Origin: JAJTFW01 sp046330075
Lineage (GTDB): Bacteria; Bacteroidota; Bacteroidia; AKYH767-A; OLB10
Assembly (NCBI GenBank): GCA_046330075.1
Contig: JAXLTL010000002.1
Location: forward strand, 186,001-250,000
DNA length: 64,000 bases
Reading direction: 5' to 3'
Below, piece after piece: positions 1 to 7,904 of this stretch (position 1 is the stretch's first letter; every line of letters starts with the position of its first letter). Below the pieces are notes generated by a model. That model was not told where the DNA came from and did not search any database. It saw nothing but the letters and a program-made list of their open reading frames with translations. A program made the translations under genes and the position numbers.

Positions 1-462
1 ATAGATCCGGCTGTAGATATTGATGAGCACGAAGGCAATCATCTCTGCACGCAAGGCAATGTATCCTTTGGGCAGCAGCATCATCACAAATACAGCCAGC
101 GCGGTACTGTTGGCGGCATGTGAACTTACAAAGCCGAAGGAGCCGCCGCATTCGCCGTTTACAAGATGTACCAGATGTTGTATCGCTGGTTCATGACAAG
201 GTCTGAAACGCTCTGTTGTATTTTTGAGTAGTGTCGAAAGCTGATCACTCATCGTTATCATCGCGGCGATCACGGGAAGGAATTTCCAGGTTTGTTTTCC
301 GTAGTTGCGATAGATGACGTAGAGGATCCAGATGTAAAAAGGTATCCAGGTAAACTTATAGGCTGCCCAGTAGAAAATAAAGTCGAGTACAGGATCATGC
401 GCTCCGTTGATGGCTAACAGGGCCTGCGTGTCGAGTTCGTTGAGCCAGCCGGGTAGTTGCAT
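1..462 (-). CDS. PAP2-family membrane phosphatase (partial, runs off left edge)
   Basis: A reverse-strand gene cut by the window edge; 154 residues are readable from the ATG at 462. It reads as a PAP2-superfamily lipid phosphatase, a membrane enzyme family that dephosphorylates lipid (pyro)phosphates such as undecaprenyl pyrophosphate. Seen: hydrophobic segments before residue 70, motif C1 as TTERFRPCHEP (residues 82-92), motif C2 as GSFGFVSSHAANS with its His near 115, and SRIY, the beginning of motif C3, at the very edge. The remaining GxHxxxD part of C3 lies outside. It begins two bases after the obg stop, so it is probably the last gene of the hpt-adk-obg transcript. The exact substrate cannot be told from sequence. 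Confidence 0.8.
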   Translation of the reverse strand, partial: MQLPGWLNELDTQALLAINGAHDPVLDFIFYWAAYKFTWIPFYIWILYVIYRNYGKQTWKFLPVIAAMITMSDQLSTLLKNTTERFRPCHEPAIQHLVHLVNGECGGSFGFVSSHAANSTALAVFVMMLLPKGYIALRAEMIAFVLINIYSRIY

Positions 463-464
463 GG

Positions 465-1496
465 TTAACGGGAAAGGAAGGAGCGTTCGTTCATCTGATC
501 CCAGAGTGCATCTTTCAGCTCCTGGATGCGTTTGTTGCTGACGGAGGAGATGAAGAGTACAGGAACGGCGCTGCCGTCGCTTTGTTTGTCGGCCGGCACT
601 TCTTTCTTCAGTGCAGCTTCCAGTTCATCATCAATCATGTCGCATTTAGTGATGGCCAGCACGCGACGTTTATCGAGAAGTTCGGGATTGTGGAGACGAA
701 GTTCGTTGAGGAGAATATTGTATTCTTCGCGGATGTCTTTGGTGTCAACCGGCACCATGAACAGCAGTACCGAGTTGCGTTCGATGTGACGGAGAAAACG
801 TGAGCCGAGTCCTTTTCCGGCGTGCGCGCCTTCGATGATACCGGGTATATCTGCCATCACAAACGATTTGTTATCGCGGTAACGCACCATGCCCAGATTG
901 GGAACGATGGTAGTAAATGGATAGTCGGCAATTTCCGGTTTCGCTGCTGAAACAACGGAGAGCAATGTGCTTTTGCCGGCATTGGGGAAGCCAACGAGTC
1001 CGACATCGGCGAGCAGTTTCAGCTCGAGAATTTTCCATTCTTCGAGTCCGGGTTCACCGGGCTGTGCAAAGCGCGGCGTTTGCATCGTGGCCGATTTGAA
1101 AAACGCATTTCCTTTTCCACCACGTCCGCCGGGAAGCAGAACTTCTTCCTGTCCGTCGAATTCTATCTCAAACAGTTTTTCACCGGTTTCATCATCTCTC
1201 GCCACCGTACCAATGGGAACTTCCAGGATTTCATCTTTTCCATCCGCTCCGGTTTTCAAGGCACTGCTTCCGCTTTGTCCGGCTTCAGCAATTACATGTT
1301 TCCGGTATTTGAGATGGAGGAGGGTCCAGAGTTGTGCATTGCCACGCACGATGATGTTTCCGCCGTGTCCGCCATCACCGCCATCGGGTCCGCCTTTCGC
1401 AGTGAGTTTGTCGCGGTGCAAATGCACGGAACCCGCACCACCGGCGCCACTGCGACAGCATATCTTTACGTAATCAACAAAGTTAGAACCCGACAT
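465..1496 (-). CDS. obg: Obg family GTPase (CgtA/ObgE)
   Basis: Ribosome-associated GTPase that acts in late 50S subunit maturation and stress control. The 343-residue protein has the full two-domain core. The glycine-rich Obg fold covers residues 1-158 (GGPDGGDGGHGG near 35-46 and LPGGRGGKGN near 121-130). The G domain has the P-loop GFPNAGKST (169-177), the switch II motif DIPGIIEGA (from 216) and TKCD (283-286) as the base-recognition motif, with Thr in place of the usual Asn. There is no C-terminal OCT domain, so it is the short form. It sits 8 bases downstream of adk and 2 bases upstream of the PAP2 gene, which indicates co-transcription from the hpt promoter. Confidence 0.96.
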   Translation of the reverse strand: MSGSNFVDYVKICCRSGAGGAGSVHLHRDKLTAKGGPDGGDGGHGGNIIVRGNAQLWTLLHLKYRKHVIAEAGQSGSSALKTGADGKDEILEVPIGTVARDDETGEKLFEIEFDGQEEVLLPGGRGGKGNAFFKSATMQTPRFAQPGEPGLEEWKILELKLLADVGLVGFPNAGKSTLLSVVSAAKPEIADYPFTTIVPNLGMVRYRDNKSFVMADIPGIIEGAHAGKGLGSRFLRHIERNSVLLFMVPVDTKDIREEYNILLNELRLHNPELLDKRRVLAITKCDMIDDELEAALKKEVPADKQSDGSAVPVLFISSVSNKRIQELKDALWDQMNERSFLSR

Positions 1497-1504
1497 GAAT
1501 AGAC

Positions 1505-2083
1505 TTAAGCGTTAAGAGAATCGATGGCGTTGCAGAGACGATTAAATATTTCGTCGATGCTGCCGATGCCGTCAATACCGGTGTATTTGTTTTGTGCCTG
1601 ATAAAAATCGCGTACCGGCTCTGTTTCGTTGCGGTACACGTCGATGCGCTTCTGAATCACTGCCGGATCCTGATCATCTGCACGACCTGAATCCTTACCG
1701 CGCAGCAGCAAGCGTTTGCGGAGTTCTTCTTCTTCCACTTCCAGCGCCAGCATCATGGTGATGCCGGTGTTCTTGGAAGCGAGGAAATTGTCCAGTGCCG
1801 CCGCTTGTGCAGGTGTGCGTGGAAATCCATCGAAGATGTAGCCTTTGGCTTCGGGCGATTTGTTCGCCTCTGATTCCAGCATGCGAATGGTTACTTCGTC
1901 GGGAACGAGTTGTCCCTGGTCCATGTAACTCTTAGCGAGTACACCCAGTTCAGTTCCGCCCTTGATATTGGCACGGAAGATATCGCCGGTGCTCAGGTGG
2001 ACGAGGTTATATTTTTCAATCAGTTTGGCACTCTGAGTGCCTTTGCCGGCTCCCGGAGGACCGAAGAGAACGATATTCAGCAT
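1505..2083 (-). CDS. adk: Adenylate kinase
   Basis: Cytosolic enzyme interconverting ATP + AMP and 2 ADP. The 192-residue protein starts with the P-loop GPPGAGKGT (residues 8-16). The AMP-binding elements follow (HLSTGDIFRA near 29-38, FDGFPRTPAQ near 84-93), and then the lid region with RLLLRGKDSGRADD. The lid is short and carries no cysteines, so this is the compact non-zinc form, shorter than the ~214-residue enterobacterial enzyme. It lies 9 bases after hpt and 8 before obg. The order hpt-adk-obg joins purine salvage, nucleotide balance and ribosome assembly in one transcript. Confidence 0.97.
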   Translation of the reverse strand: MLNIVLFGPPGAGKGTQSAKLIEKYNLVHLSTGDIFRANIKGGTELGVLAKSYMDQGQLVPDEVTIRMLESEANKSPEAKGYIFDGFPRTPAQAAALDNFLASKNTGITMMLALEVEEEELRKRLLLRGKDSGRADDQDPAVIQKRIDVYRNETEPVRDFYQAQNKYTGIDGIGSIDEIFNRLCNAIDSLNA

Positions 2084-2092
2084 GGGGATAGG

Positions 2093-2629
2093 TTAGGATT
2101 TCAGTTGATAGATATCGGCGAGGTTGCGGCCCAGTCCGTCGTAATCGAGACCATAGCCCACCACGAAGGCAGGAGGAATTTCGAAGCCCACATAATCGGG
2201 ACGAATCTGCTGACGCAGTGCCGCAGGTTTAAAGAGAATAGTGGCAAATCGGATACTGGCCGGATTTTTTTTACTCACTTCATTGATGAGATAGACTGCC
2301 GTATCACCGGTGTCGATAATGTCTTCCACAATGATCACATCACGGCCGGAGAGATCATCACTTAAGCCCATCACACTCTTCACCGAGCCGGTACTTTCTG
2401 TACCATGATACGAACTCACCCGGATAAAGCCGATTTCGCAAGCCGTTTTGATGTTGCGCAGCAGATCAGCCATGAAGATCACCGAGCCATTCAGCACGCC
2501 AATCAGCAATGGTTTTTTACCCGCATATTCGCGGTCGATCTCCGCGCCCATCTCCGCCACTCGCGCCTGAATCTGCGCCGCAGTGATGAACGGAGTGAAT
2601 ATTTTATCGTGAACCTGTACGTCAGCCAT
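2093..2629 (-). CDS. hpt: Hypoxanthine phosphoribosyltransferase
   Basis: Type I phosphoribosyltransferase that salvages hypoxanthine (and usually guanine) to IMP/GMP using PRPP. The 178-residue length is typical. The PRPP-binding loop is seen as VIIVEDIIDTGDTA (residues 98-111), and an earlier LLIGVLNGSVIF strand carries the usual non-proline cis peptide region. FEIPPAFVVGYGLDYDGLGRNL near the C-terminus matches the family end. It is the first gene of the reverse-strand operon with adk, obg and a PAP2 phosphatase. The ATG lies 8 bases after a -7 box at 2638-2645, so the leader should be very short. Confidence 0.95.
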   Translation of the reverse strand: MADVQVHDKIFTPFITAAQIQARVAEMGAEIDREYAGKKPLLIGVLNGSVIFMADLLRNIKTACEIGFIRVSSYHGTESTGSVKSVMGLSDDLSGRDVIIVEDIIDTGDTAVYLINEVSKKNPASIRFATILFKPAALRQQIRPDYVGFEIPPAFVVGYGLDYDGLGRNLADIYQLKS

Positions 2630-2637
2630 AGAAGGTG

Positions 2638-2645
2638 CAAAATTA
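2638..2645 (-). promoter_or_regulatory. Bacteroidota -7 box upstream of hpt
   Basis: TAATTTTG on the reverse strand matches the Bacteroidota consensus TAnnTTTG. Its end is 8 bases from the hpt ATG. It is the likely promoter of the hpt-adk-obg-PAP2 operon. Confidence 0.6.
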
Positions 2646-2696
2646 GGTAAAAAAGGGGGAGGTGGGGGGAGATGGTATTGCGCTGGTAATTAGCGA

Positions 2697-2740
2697 ATTG
2701 GTAAGTTGGTAAGTTGGTAAGTTGGTAAGTTGGTAAATTG
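2697..2740. repeat. 8-bp tandem repeat (GTTGGTAA)
   Basis: About five consecutive copies of an 8-base unit related to GTTGGTAA lie in the 449-base space between hpt and the next forward gene. The rest of that space (2741-2970) is AT-rich and shows no gene that can be supported. Confidence 0.85.
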
Positions 2741-2973
2741 TTTTGTTATCGAGGGTTACGAATGAGGAATGTCCTGGATTGGTATTATTACAAAGTATTA
2801 ATTGAAGGTGTTGAAGCTGACTTTTTTGAGTTTAAATATATGAATGACAGGTTTTTATAAAGAAATCGAAATGTTGAGAATAGATCGTAGTACAATGTAT
2901 TGCTCCCGGTGGACTGGGTTTTTTAAAACTGAATGCCAGAAGTATTTAAACTCGTTCTTTTTTCAGGTTTTAA

Positions 2974-3075
2974 TACTTTCGAATTAAAGTTAGCGCACAT
3001 GCTAAGGGCATTTATGTGGTGCAGATTGAAATGGGATGAGAATTGTTTACTGAGAAATTGGTTGTGATTAAATAA
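2974..3075 (+). pseudogene. Decayed C-terminal end of a T9SS cargo protein
   Basis: Read in the frame of 3001, this stretch gives IKVSAHAKGIYVVQIEMG, an in-frame TGA at 3037-3039, then ELFTEKLVVIK and a TAA at 3073-3075. The pattern (A)KGIYVVQI followed by a short strand and a terminal basic residue is the usual end of a type A T9SS sorting domain. No open frame continues upstream: an in-frame TAA lies at 2971-2973. It is interpreted as the last ~33 codons of a lost gene. The next intact gene, also a T9SS protein, starts four bases further on, so a deletion or tandem-paralogue decay is likely. Confidence 0.6.
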
Positions 3076-3078
3076 GAA

Positions 3079-4614
3079 ATGATCAAAGGATTTAAATTCT
3101 GTGTAACAATTGTCTTACTCTTGGTCAACCTGATTCATTCCAGAGGGCAAGGATTAAATCGACATTTTTTAATTGGATATGATATTGGATTAGCTGATAC
3201 CAATGTAGTCTCAAGAAAGGGTGATTTTGAATTTGACTCATTGAGTTATTTATTAACTCCGACCAACTCTAAAATGCCCTTCCTGTCAACACAAGGAAAT
3301 ATTTCAGATAACAATGGGAATCTATTGATGGTGAGCAATGGATGTTGGATAGCGGATGCAACAGGAGATACAATGCAAAATGGGTCTGGGCTTCTGCCGA
3401 ATAACTTTACCAATACTTGGTGTGATGATATTTCCGGGATTCCCTTTGCTAATTCCGCGGTTTTCATTCCCGACCCAAGTGATTCTAATAAAATTGTCTT
3501 ATTACACCAATCTGGAACAAACACATCCTTTAAATCAGGGGGGCTGTACTCTACTACTATAGATAAAACACTAAATGGTGGCCTTGGTGGAGTGATTCAA
3601 GGACAAAAGAATGTTTTAAGTTTCCAAATGGGCTTAAACCCCGGAATTGCTGTGTGTAGACACGCTAATGGGAGAGATTGGTGGATACTGGTATTTAAGG
3701 ACTCTTCGGATATTGTCTATACTATGTCACTATCACCCTCAGGTTTTTCAGTTCCAATTGCTCAAAATCTCTTTGTTAACCCATCAGTTTACTTGCTAGG
3801 TCAAAGCGCATTCTCTCCTGATGGGAATAAATTTGCATATACCTATTTTGATGGTACGCTCGGAAATGTGAGTTTGTATGTCAGAGTTTTTGATTTTAAT
3901 AGGTGTACGGGGGTTTTGTCTAATAAATTGGAAGTAATAATTCCAGATTCACTTGGTGGATACGGTTTATCATTCTCATCTGACTCAAAAAAATTATACA
4001 CAAGCACTTATTATCAAATTTTTCAATTTAATTTAGACACAACTGATGTTAGTGCAAGTATTGATACAGTAGCTATTTTCGATGGTTATGCTTTCCCGTA
4101 TAGCTTTGCACGAACTGATTTTTGGCTGATGACATTAGCAGCCAATGGGAAAATTTATATTACATCAGGAAATGGAGTGGTTGATATGCACTTTATAAAT
4201 AATCCTGATAGTGATGGGTTTGCCTGTGATGTACAACAACATGCAATAAGACTTCCTTGCTATGCTGCAAGAGGTGCCGTATTACACCCTAATTATTACT
4301 TAGGTTGCGATACCACCTTGGGTTGCCCTTGCCTAGTCAATACCGGATTAAATGAATTTGGTGGACATGACTTCAAAGCAAAACTCTCCCCCAATCCCGG
4401 GCGATTTGGTTTTGATATTTTGTATCTGTTACCTCAGAACAAAAGCGGGGGGCTTTCCGTCTATGATCTACAAGGCCGGTTGATGCATCGGGAGAATTTA
4501 CCACCATGGAGTACGATGCAGAGTATCTCTGCCATCAACTGGGCACCGGGAGTATATCAGGTAATAATTGAAAGTGGTGGGGAAAGAGGAGTGAGCAAAT
4601 GGGTGAAGTATTAA
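3079..4614 (+). CDS. Secreted protein with T9SS type A sorting domain, propeller-like
   Basis: A 511-residue protein with an N-terminal signal peptide (residues 1-23, FCVTIVLLLVNLIHSRG). A long beta-rich middle follows, with repeated short motifs such as SPDGNKFAY (near 250) and SSDSKKLYTS (near 300) that suggest a beta-propeller. The C-terminus is a T9SS type A sorting domain (from about FKAKLSPNPG, ending APGVYQVIIESGG). The family known for such proteins is exported across the outer membrane and anchored or released; the function here is unknown. The coding sequence is visibly AT-richer than its neighbours and is flanked on both sides by simple repeats and a decayed T9SS tail, hinting at an insertion or a fast-evolving locus. 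Confidence 0.8.
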   Translation: MIKGFKFCVTIVLLLVNLIHSRGQGLNRHFLIGYDIGLADTNVVSRKGDFEFDSLSYLLTPTNSKMPFLSTQGNISDNNGNLLMVSNGCWIADATGDTMQNGSGLLPNNFTNTWCDDISGIPFANSAVFIPDPSDSNKIVLLHQSGTNTSFKSGGLYSTTIDKTLNGGLGGVIQGQKNVLSFQMGLNPGIAVCRHANGRDWWILVFKDSSDIVYTMSLSPSGFSVPIAQNLFVNPSVYLLGQSAFSPDGNKFAYTYFDGTLGNVSLYVRVFDFNRCTGVLSNKLEVIIPDSLGGYGLSFSSDSKKLYTSTYYQIFQFNLDTTDVSASIDTVAIFDGYAFPYSFARTDFWLMTLAANGKIYITSGNGVVDMHFINNPDSDGFACDVQQHAIRLPCYAARGAVLHPNYYLGCDTTLGCPCLVNTGLNEFGGHDFKAKLSPNPGRFGFDILYLLPQNKSGGLSVYDLQGRLMHRENLPPWSTMQSISAINWAPGVYQVIIESGGERGVSKWVKY

Positions 4615-4709
4615 TTTGCCAATTTGCCAATTTGCCAATTTGCCCCCGAGGTTCGCTTCGCTCACTCGAGGCCTGCGGCCATTTGCCCATTTGCCAATTC
4701 GGCAATTTA
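4613..4709. repeat. 8-bp repeat tract (CCAATTTG) with GC-rich centre
   Basis: Four copies of CCAATTTG-like units are followed by a GC-rich stretch (about 4645-4680) and then more units in looser form. The tract directly follows the stop of the 3079 gene. Its translation on either strand is low-complexity and not a gene. Confidence 0.8.
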
Positions 4710-4779
4710 TTGATTATCAATGTGTCGTATCGTTAAACATTTGTATCCGTTTATAAACGACTAGGGAAGAGGAATCGAC

Positions 4780-4787
4780 TATTTTTG
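4780..4787 (+). promoter_or_regulatory. -7 box of purK
   Basis: TATTTTTG matches TAnnTTTG and ends only 5 bases before the purK ATG. Transcription would begin at or next to the start codon. Confidence 0.6.
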
Positions 4788-4792
4788 CGCCA

Positions 4793-5938
4793 ATGAGTTT
4801 ACAATTCGCAGGACAACATTTCCGTCTGGGTATTCTGGGCGGGGGACAACTCGGCCGGATGCTGATCCAGGAGGCGGTGAATCTGAACGTGAGCGTTTCC
4901 GTGATGGATCCGGATGCAAATGCGCCGTGCAGATATCTCTGCGAACGCTTTACGCATGCCGATTTCCGCAGTGAGGAAGATGTGTATCGCTTCGGCAAAG
5001 AGTGTAGTTTGTTAACTGTTGAGATTGAGCACGTGAACACACATGCCCTGCTTCGCCTGGAAGCTGAGGGTATTCCGGTGTATCCGCAACCGCAGTTGCT
5101 GATGATGGTGCAGGATAAAGGTTTGCAGAAGGAGTTTTATGTTTCACATGGAATTCCTACCGCGCCCTTCGTGCTGGTGAAGGATAAAACAGAGTTGTCG
5201 TCGATGAGTGGCCATTTGCCGGGTATGTTGAAACTGCGCAAAGGTGGCTACGATGGAAAAGGCGTGATGAAACTGAAGTCGGCGGAAGATATAGCTACAG
5301 CGTTTGATGGTCCTTGTGTGCTGGAGGAGATGATTGACTTCGCGATGGAGATTTCAGTGATTGTTTCGCGAAATCGTTTGGGAGAGATCAGCCATTTTCC
5401 GGTGGTGGAGATGGAGTTTAATCCGCAGGCGAATCTCGTGGAGTTTCTCTGCAGTCCGGCGCGCGTGTCGAAAGAGATTGAAGAAAAAGCCATCGCCATT
5501 GCGCGAAAGGTGATTGATAAAATGGGTCTCGTGGGACTCCTCGCTGTGGAGATGTTTGTGACGAAGCAGGGCGATGTGCTGGTGAATGAAATAGCACCGC
5601 GGCCGCATAACAGTGGACATCAAACCATCGAAGGAAATATAACCTCACAGTATGCCCAGCATCTGCGGGCGATCATGGGTCTGCCACCCGGCGACACCGC
5701 TACGGTTAGGCCGGCCGTTATGATTAACCTGTTGGGCGAAGAAGGACATCAGGGTGAAGCACATTACTACGGTATTGAAGAAGTGATGAAATGGCCGGGT
5801 GTATATGTGCATCTCTACGGAAAGAAAATCACCAAACCCTTCCGCAAGATGGGACACGTTACGATCACCGCCGAACACCTTGATGAAGCCATACAGCTCG
5901 CGCGAAAAGTACAGCGGACACTGAAGGTAGTAACGTAA
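4793..5938 (+). CDS. purK: N5-carboxyaminoimidazole ribonucleotide synthase
   Basis: Purine biosynthesis enzyme that carboxylates AIR with bicarbonate and ATP to N5-CAIR, the substrate of PurE. At 381 residues it has the normal length. Seen: the N-terminal nucleotide fold ILGGGQLGRM (residues 14-23), the ATP-grasp core with LRKGGYDGKGV near 149 and EEMIDFAMEISVI near 174, and the metal-binding end VNEIAPRPHNSGH (near 264). PurE is the next gene, but 551 bases of repeats separate the two. The ATG is set by the -7 box 5 bases upstream. Confidence 0.97.
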   Translation: MSLQFAGQHFRLGILGGGQLGRMLIQEAVNLNVSVSVMDPDANAPCRYLCERFTHADFRSEEDVYRFGKECSLLTVEIEHVNTHALLRLEAEGIPVYPQPQLLMMVQDKGLQKEFYVSHGIPTAPFVLVKDKTELSSMSGHLPGMLKLRKGGYDGKGVMKLKSAEDIATAFDGPCVLEEMIDFAMEISVIVSRNRLGEISHFPVVEMEFNPQANLVEFLCSPARVSKEIEEKAIAIARKVIDKMGLVGLLAVEMFVTKQGDVLVNEIAPRPHNSGHQTIEGNITSQYAQHLRAIMGLPPGDTATVRPAVMINLLGEEGHQGEAHYYGIEEVMKWPGVYVHLYGKKITKPFRKMGHVTITAEHLDEAIQLARKVQRTLKVVT

Positions 5939-5950
5939 GCGGTGGTCTCG

Positions 5951-6270
5951 ATACAACGCTGGACTTCAAACCCTGTTTGAAGTCCAGCGTCACTCGACCA
6001 CCCAAAGGCAGCGTTGCTGAAGCAGGTGGATACAACGCTGACACTTCAAACCCTGTTTGAAGGCCAGCGTCACTCGACCACCCAAAGGCAGCGTTGCTGA
6101 AGCAGATGGATACAACGCTGACACTTCAAACGCTGTTTGAAGTCCAGCGTCACTCGACCACCCAAAGGCAGCGTTGCTGAAGCAGATGGATACAACGCTG
6201 ACACTTCAAACCCTGTTTGAAGTCCAGCGTCACTCGACCACCCAAAGGCAGCGTTGCTGAATCAGATGGA
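5951..6270. repeat. Four-copy 80-bp palindromic tandem array
   Basis: CACTCGACCA recurs at 5991, 6071, 6151 and 6231, giving an exact 80-base period. Each unit has a hairpin half and a second half with a small CAGC/GCTG stem. The first hairpin is a perfect 15-base stem (5956-5970 with 5976-5990, loop CCCTG). Later copies carry one or two changes in the stem. It fills most of the purK-purE space, has no coding support and resembles REP-type palindromic elements. Confidence 0.9.
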
Positions 6271-6327
6271 TCCCTCAACCACCCATTAACAACCCAACTC
6301 GTTAATCTCCGCTCGGTTGATAACCTT

Positions 6328-6472
6328 CAAAACACTTTAACAATTCAACAAATAAACAATTCAACACTTTAACAATTAAACACTTTAACAATTAAACACT
6401 TTAACAATTAAACACTTTAACAATTTAACAATTAAACACTTTAACATTTAAAACATTTAAAACATTTAAAAC
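6328..6472. repeat. AT-rich 16-bp and 10-bp tandem repeats
   Basis: Units of about 16 bases (AACACTTTAACAATTA) repeat several times and pass into AACATTTAAA-type 10-base units directly in front of purE. It is low-complexity sequence on the forward strand with no gene. Confidence 0.85.
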
Positions 6473-6489
6473 CCTTATAACCCTATCAT

Positions 6490-7029
6490 ATGGCCCTCGT
6501 AGGAATCATCATGGGTAGCGACAGCGACCTCCCGGTAATGAAAGATGCAGCAGACGTGCTCGATCTGTTGGGTGTCTCTTATGAAATGACGATTGTGTCT
6601 GCCCACCGTACACCAGAGCGGATGTTTAGCTATGCCAAGGATGCTGCAGGTCGCGGTATTAAAGTGATCATCGCGGGTGCGGGTGGTGCAGCGCATCTCC
6701 CCGGCATGACGGCTTCCGTCACTCCCTTGCCCGTGATTGGTGTGCCGGTGAAATCCTCCAACAGCATCGACGGCTGGGACTCGATCCTCTCTATTCTGCA
6801 AATGCCGAATGGTGTTCCCGTGGCGACTGTTGCCTTGAATGCAGCAAAGAACGCAGGCATCCTGGCAGCGCAGATGCTGGCAACGGGTGATCCTCAATTG
6901 CTGAAGCGCATCATTGCCTACAAGGATGATCTGAAGGCAAAGGTGATGGAGGCGGCGGCGAAAACTGAGAAGGCTGCAGGAGGAACAAAAACCGCTGGTG
7001 CGAAGAAGAAATCCGTGAAGAAAAAATAA
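6490..7029 (+). CDS. purE: N5-carboxyaminoimidazole ribonucleotide mutase
   Basis: Class I PurE, which moves the carboxyl group of N5-CAIR to give CAIR in purine synthesis. The family core is complete: GIIMGSDSDLPVM (residues 5-17), SAHRTPERM (37-45), and GAGGAAHLPGM (near 61-71). The core ends near residue 155. The protein then carries a Lys/Ala-rich tail, ending GAKKKSVKKK, that makes it 179 residues, longer than the usual 160-170. The tail resembles basic nucleic-acid-binding tails but has no known role in PurE. It forms the purine pair with purK across the repeat arrays. Confidence 0.96.
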   Translation: MALVGIIMGSDSDLPVMKDAADVLDLLGVSYEMTIVSAHRTPERMFSYAKDAAGRGIKVIIAGAGGAAHLPGMTASVTPLPVIGVPVKSSNSIDGWDSILSILQMPNGVPVATVALNAAKNAGILAAQMLATGDPQLLKRIIAYKDDLKAKVMEAAAKTEKAAGGTKTAGAKKKSVKKK

Positions 7030-7096
7030 GTTCAGTTCAATAAAATAACATCCATTCAACCCTCTCCTTTTTCAAGGGAGGATAAACCCCTTTCGT

Positions 7097-7900
7097 ATGA
7101 AAAAATTAATCTGCCTTGCGGCAGGCATCTTCCTGTATTCTTTACCATTGAAGGCGCAGTTTCCGCTCACTGCTGAAGTGACAGGAAAGGGCGGGCAACA
7201 ACTTTTTGTCCGTTCTCCTGAATCACTTGTTTTCGGTAATGCCTGCACGTTAGATTCTCTTCCGCGATTATCTTTCGGCCTTTCTTCTGCCAGGTCATAC
7301 CTCCTTCCCGAGCTGAGTGAATACAGTGCCGGGATCCGGATGAAACTGCCTGCATCTGCTTCCTTTATGTGCGGACTTGCCGTGAAAGGTTTTTCCCTAT
7401 TCCGGTATCAGGAGTTGGGTGCTTCGTTGTCGAAGAAGTTCGGAAAGACATTCTGCGCGGCACTCGGTATCGCACACTATTCGATCCGGCAGGGAGAAGG
7501 GAACGGAACTTTTTCGGTTTACAGTATGAAAGCCGGCTTGCAGGTAAAACTTAGTCAGGTGCTTGAAGCAGCGAGTGGTTGCAAAATACCGCTCCGGAGG
7601 CGTGCAGAAATGCCGGCTGATGATTTTTCGATCGCTTTGCGTTATCGCTTCAGTAACCTGTTTGCCCTCCAGTCGGAGGTGGCTATCCATGCCCTTCAGA
7701 CGGGGTTCCTGATTTCACTTCAATACAGACCACATCCACGTGTGGAGATCAATCTTGCCGGTGGCGGATACCCGTTCCGAATGGCCTTCGGTTGTGAACT
7801 GGAATCTCGGGCACTGCGTTTTCGGATAGGGGCGTTGTATAGTCCTCAGCCCGGGCTCAGTCCTGCTGCAGGTGCAGAAACATCCGGTTTAAGATACTAA
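7097..7900 (+). CDS. Exported protein, probable outer-membrane beta-strand protein
   Basis: A 267-residue protein with a clear signal peptide (about residues 1-20, ending LPLKAQ). The rest has alternating hydrophobic strands with short turns (for example LFALQSEVAIHALQTGFLISLQYRP) and no enzyme motif, which suits a small outer-membrane barrel. I do not recognise a family. It is 67 bases after purE and only 4 bases before the helix-hairpin-helix/barrel gene, so the two are almost certainly co-transcribed and probably act together. Confidence 0.65.
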   Translation: MKKLICLAAGIFLYSLPLKAQFPLTAEVTGKGGQQLFVRSPESLVFGNACTLDSLPRLSFGLSSARSYLLPELSEYSAGIRMKLPASASFMCGLAVKGFSLFRYQELGASLSKKFGKTFCAALGIAHYSIRQGEGNGTFSVYSMKAGLQVKLSQVLEAASGCKIPLRRRAEMPADDFSIALRYRFSNLFALQSEVAIHALQTGFLISLQYRPHPRVEINLAGGGYPFRMAFGCELESRALRFRIGALYSPQPGLSPAAGAETSGLRY

Positions 7901-7904
7901 CGTT

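Noticed and set aside
967..1473. Forward open frame of 168 codons opposite obg
   Set aside because: Antisense of the Gly-rich Obg domain; no signal or domain.
4535..4720. Reverse-strand open frame of 61 codons after the 3079 gene
   Set aside because: Translation of the CCAATTTG repeat (KLANWQ-like pattern); no gene.
5951..6270. Possible CRISPR array or integron attC sites
   Set aside because: Whole 80-base units repeat without variable spacers, there are no cas genes, and attC core sites with an integrase are missing.
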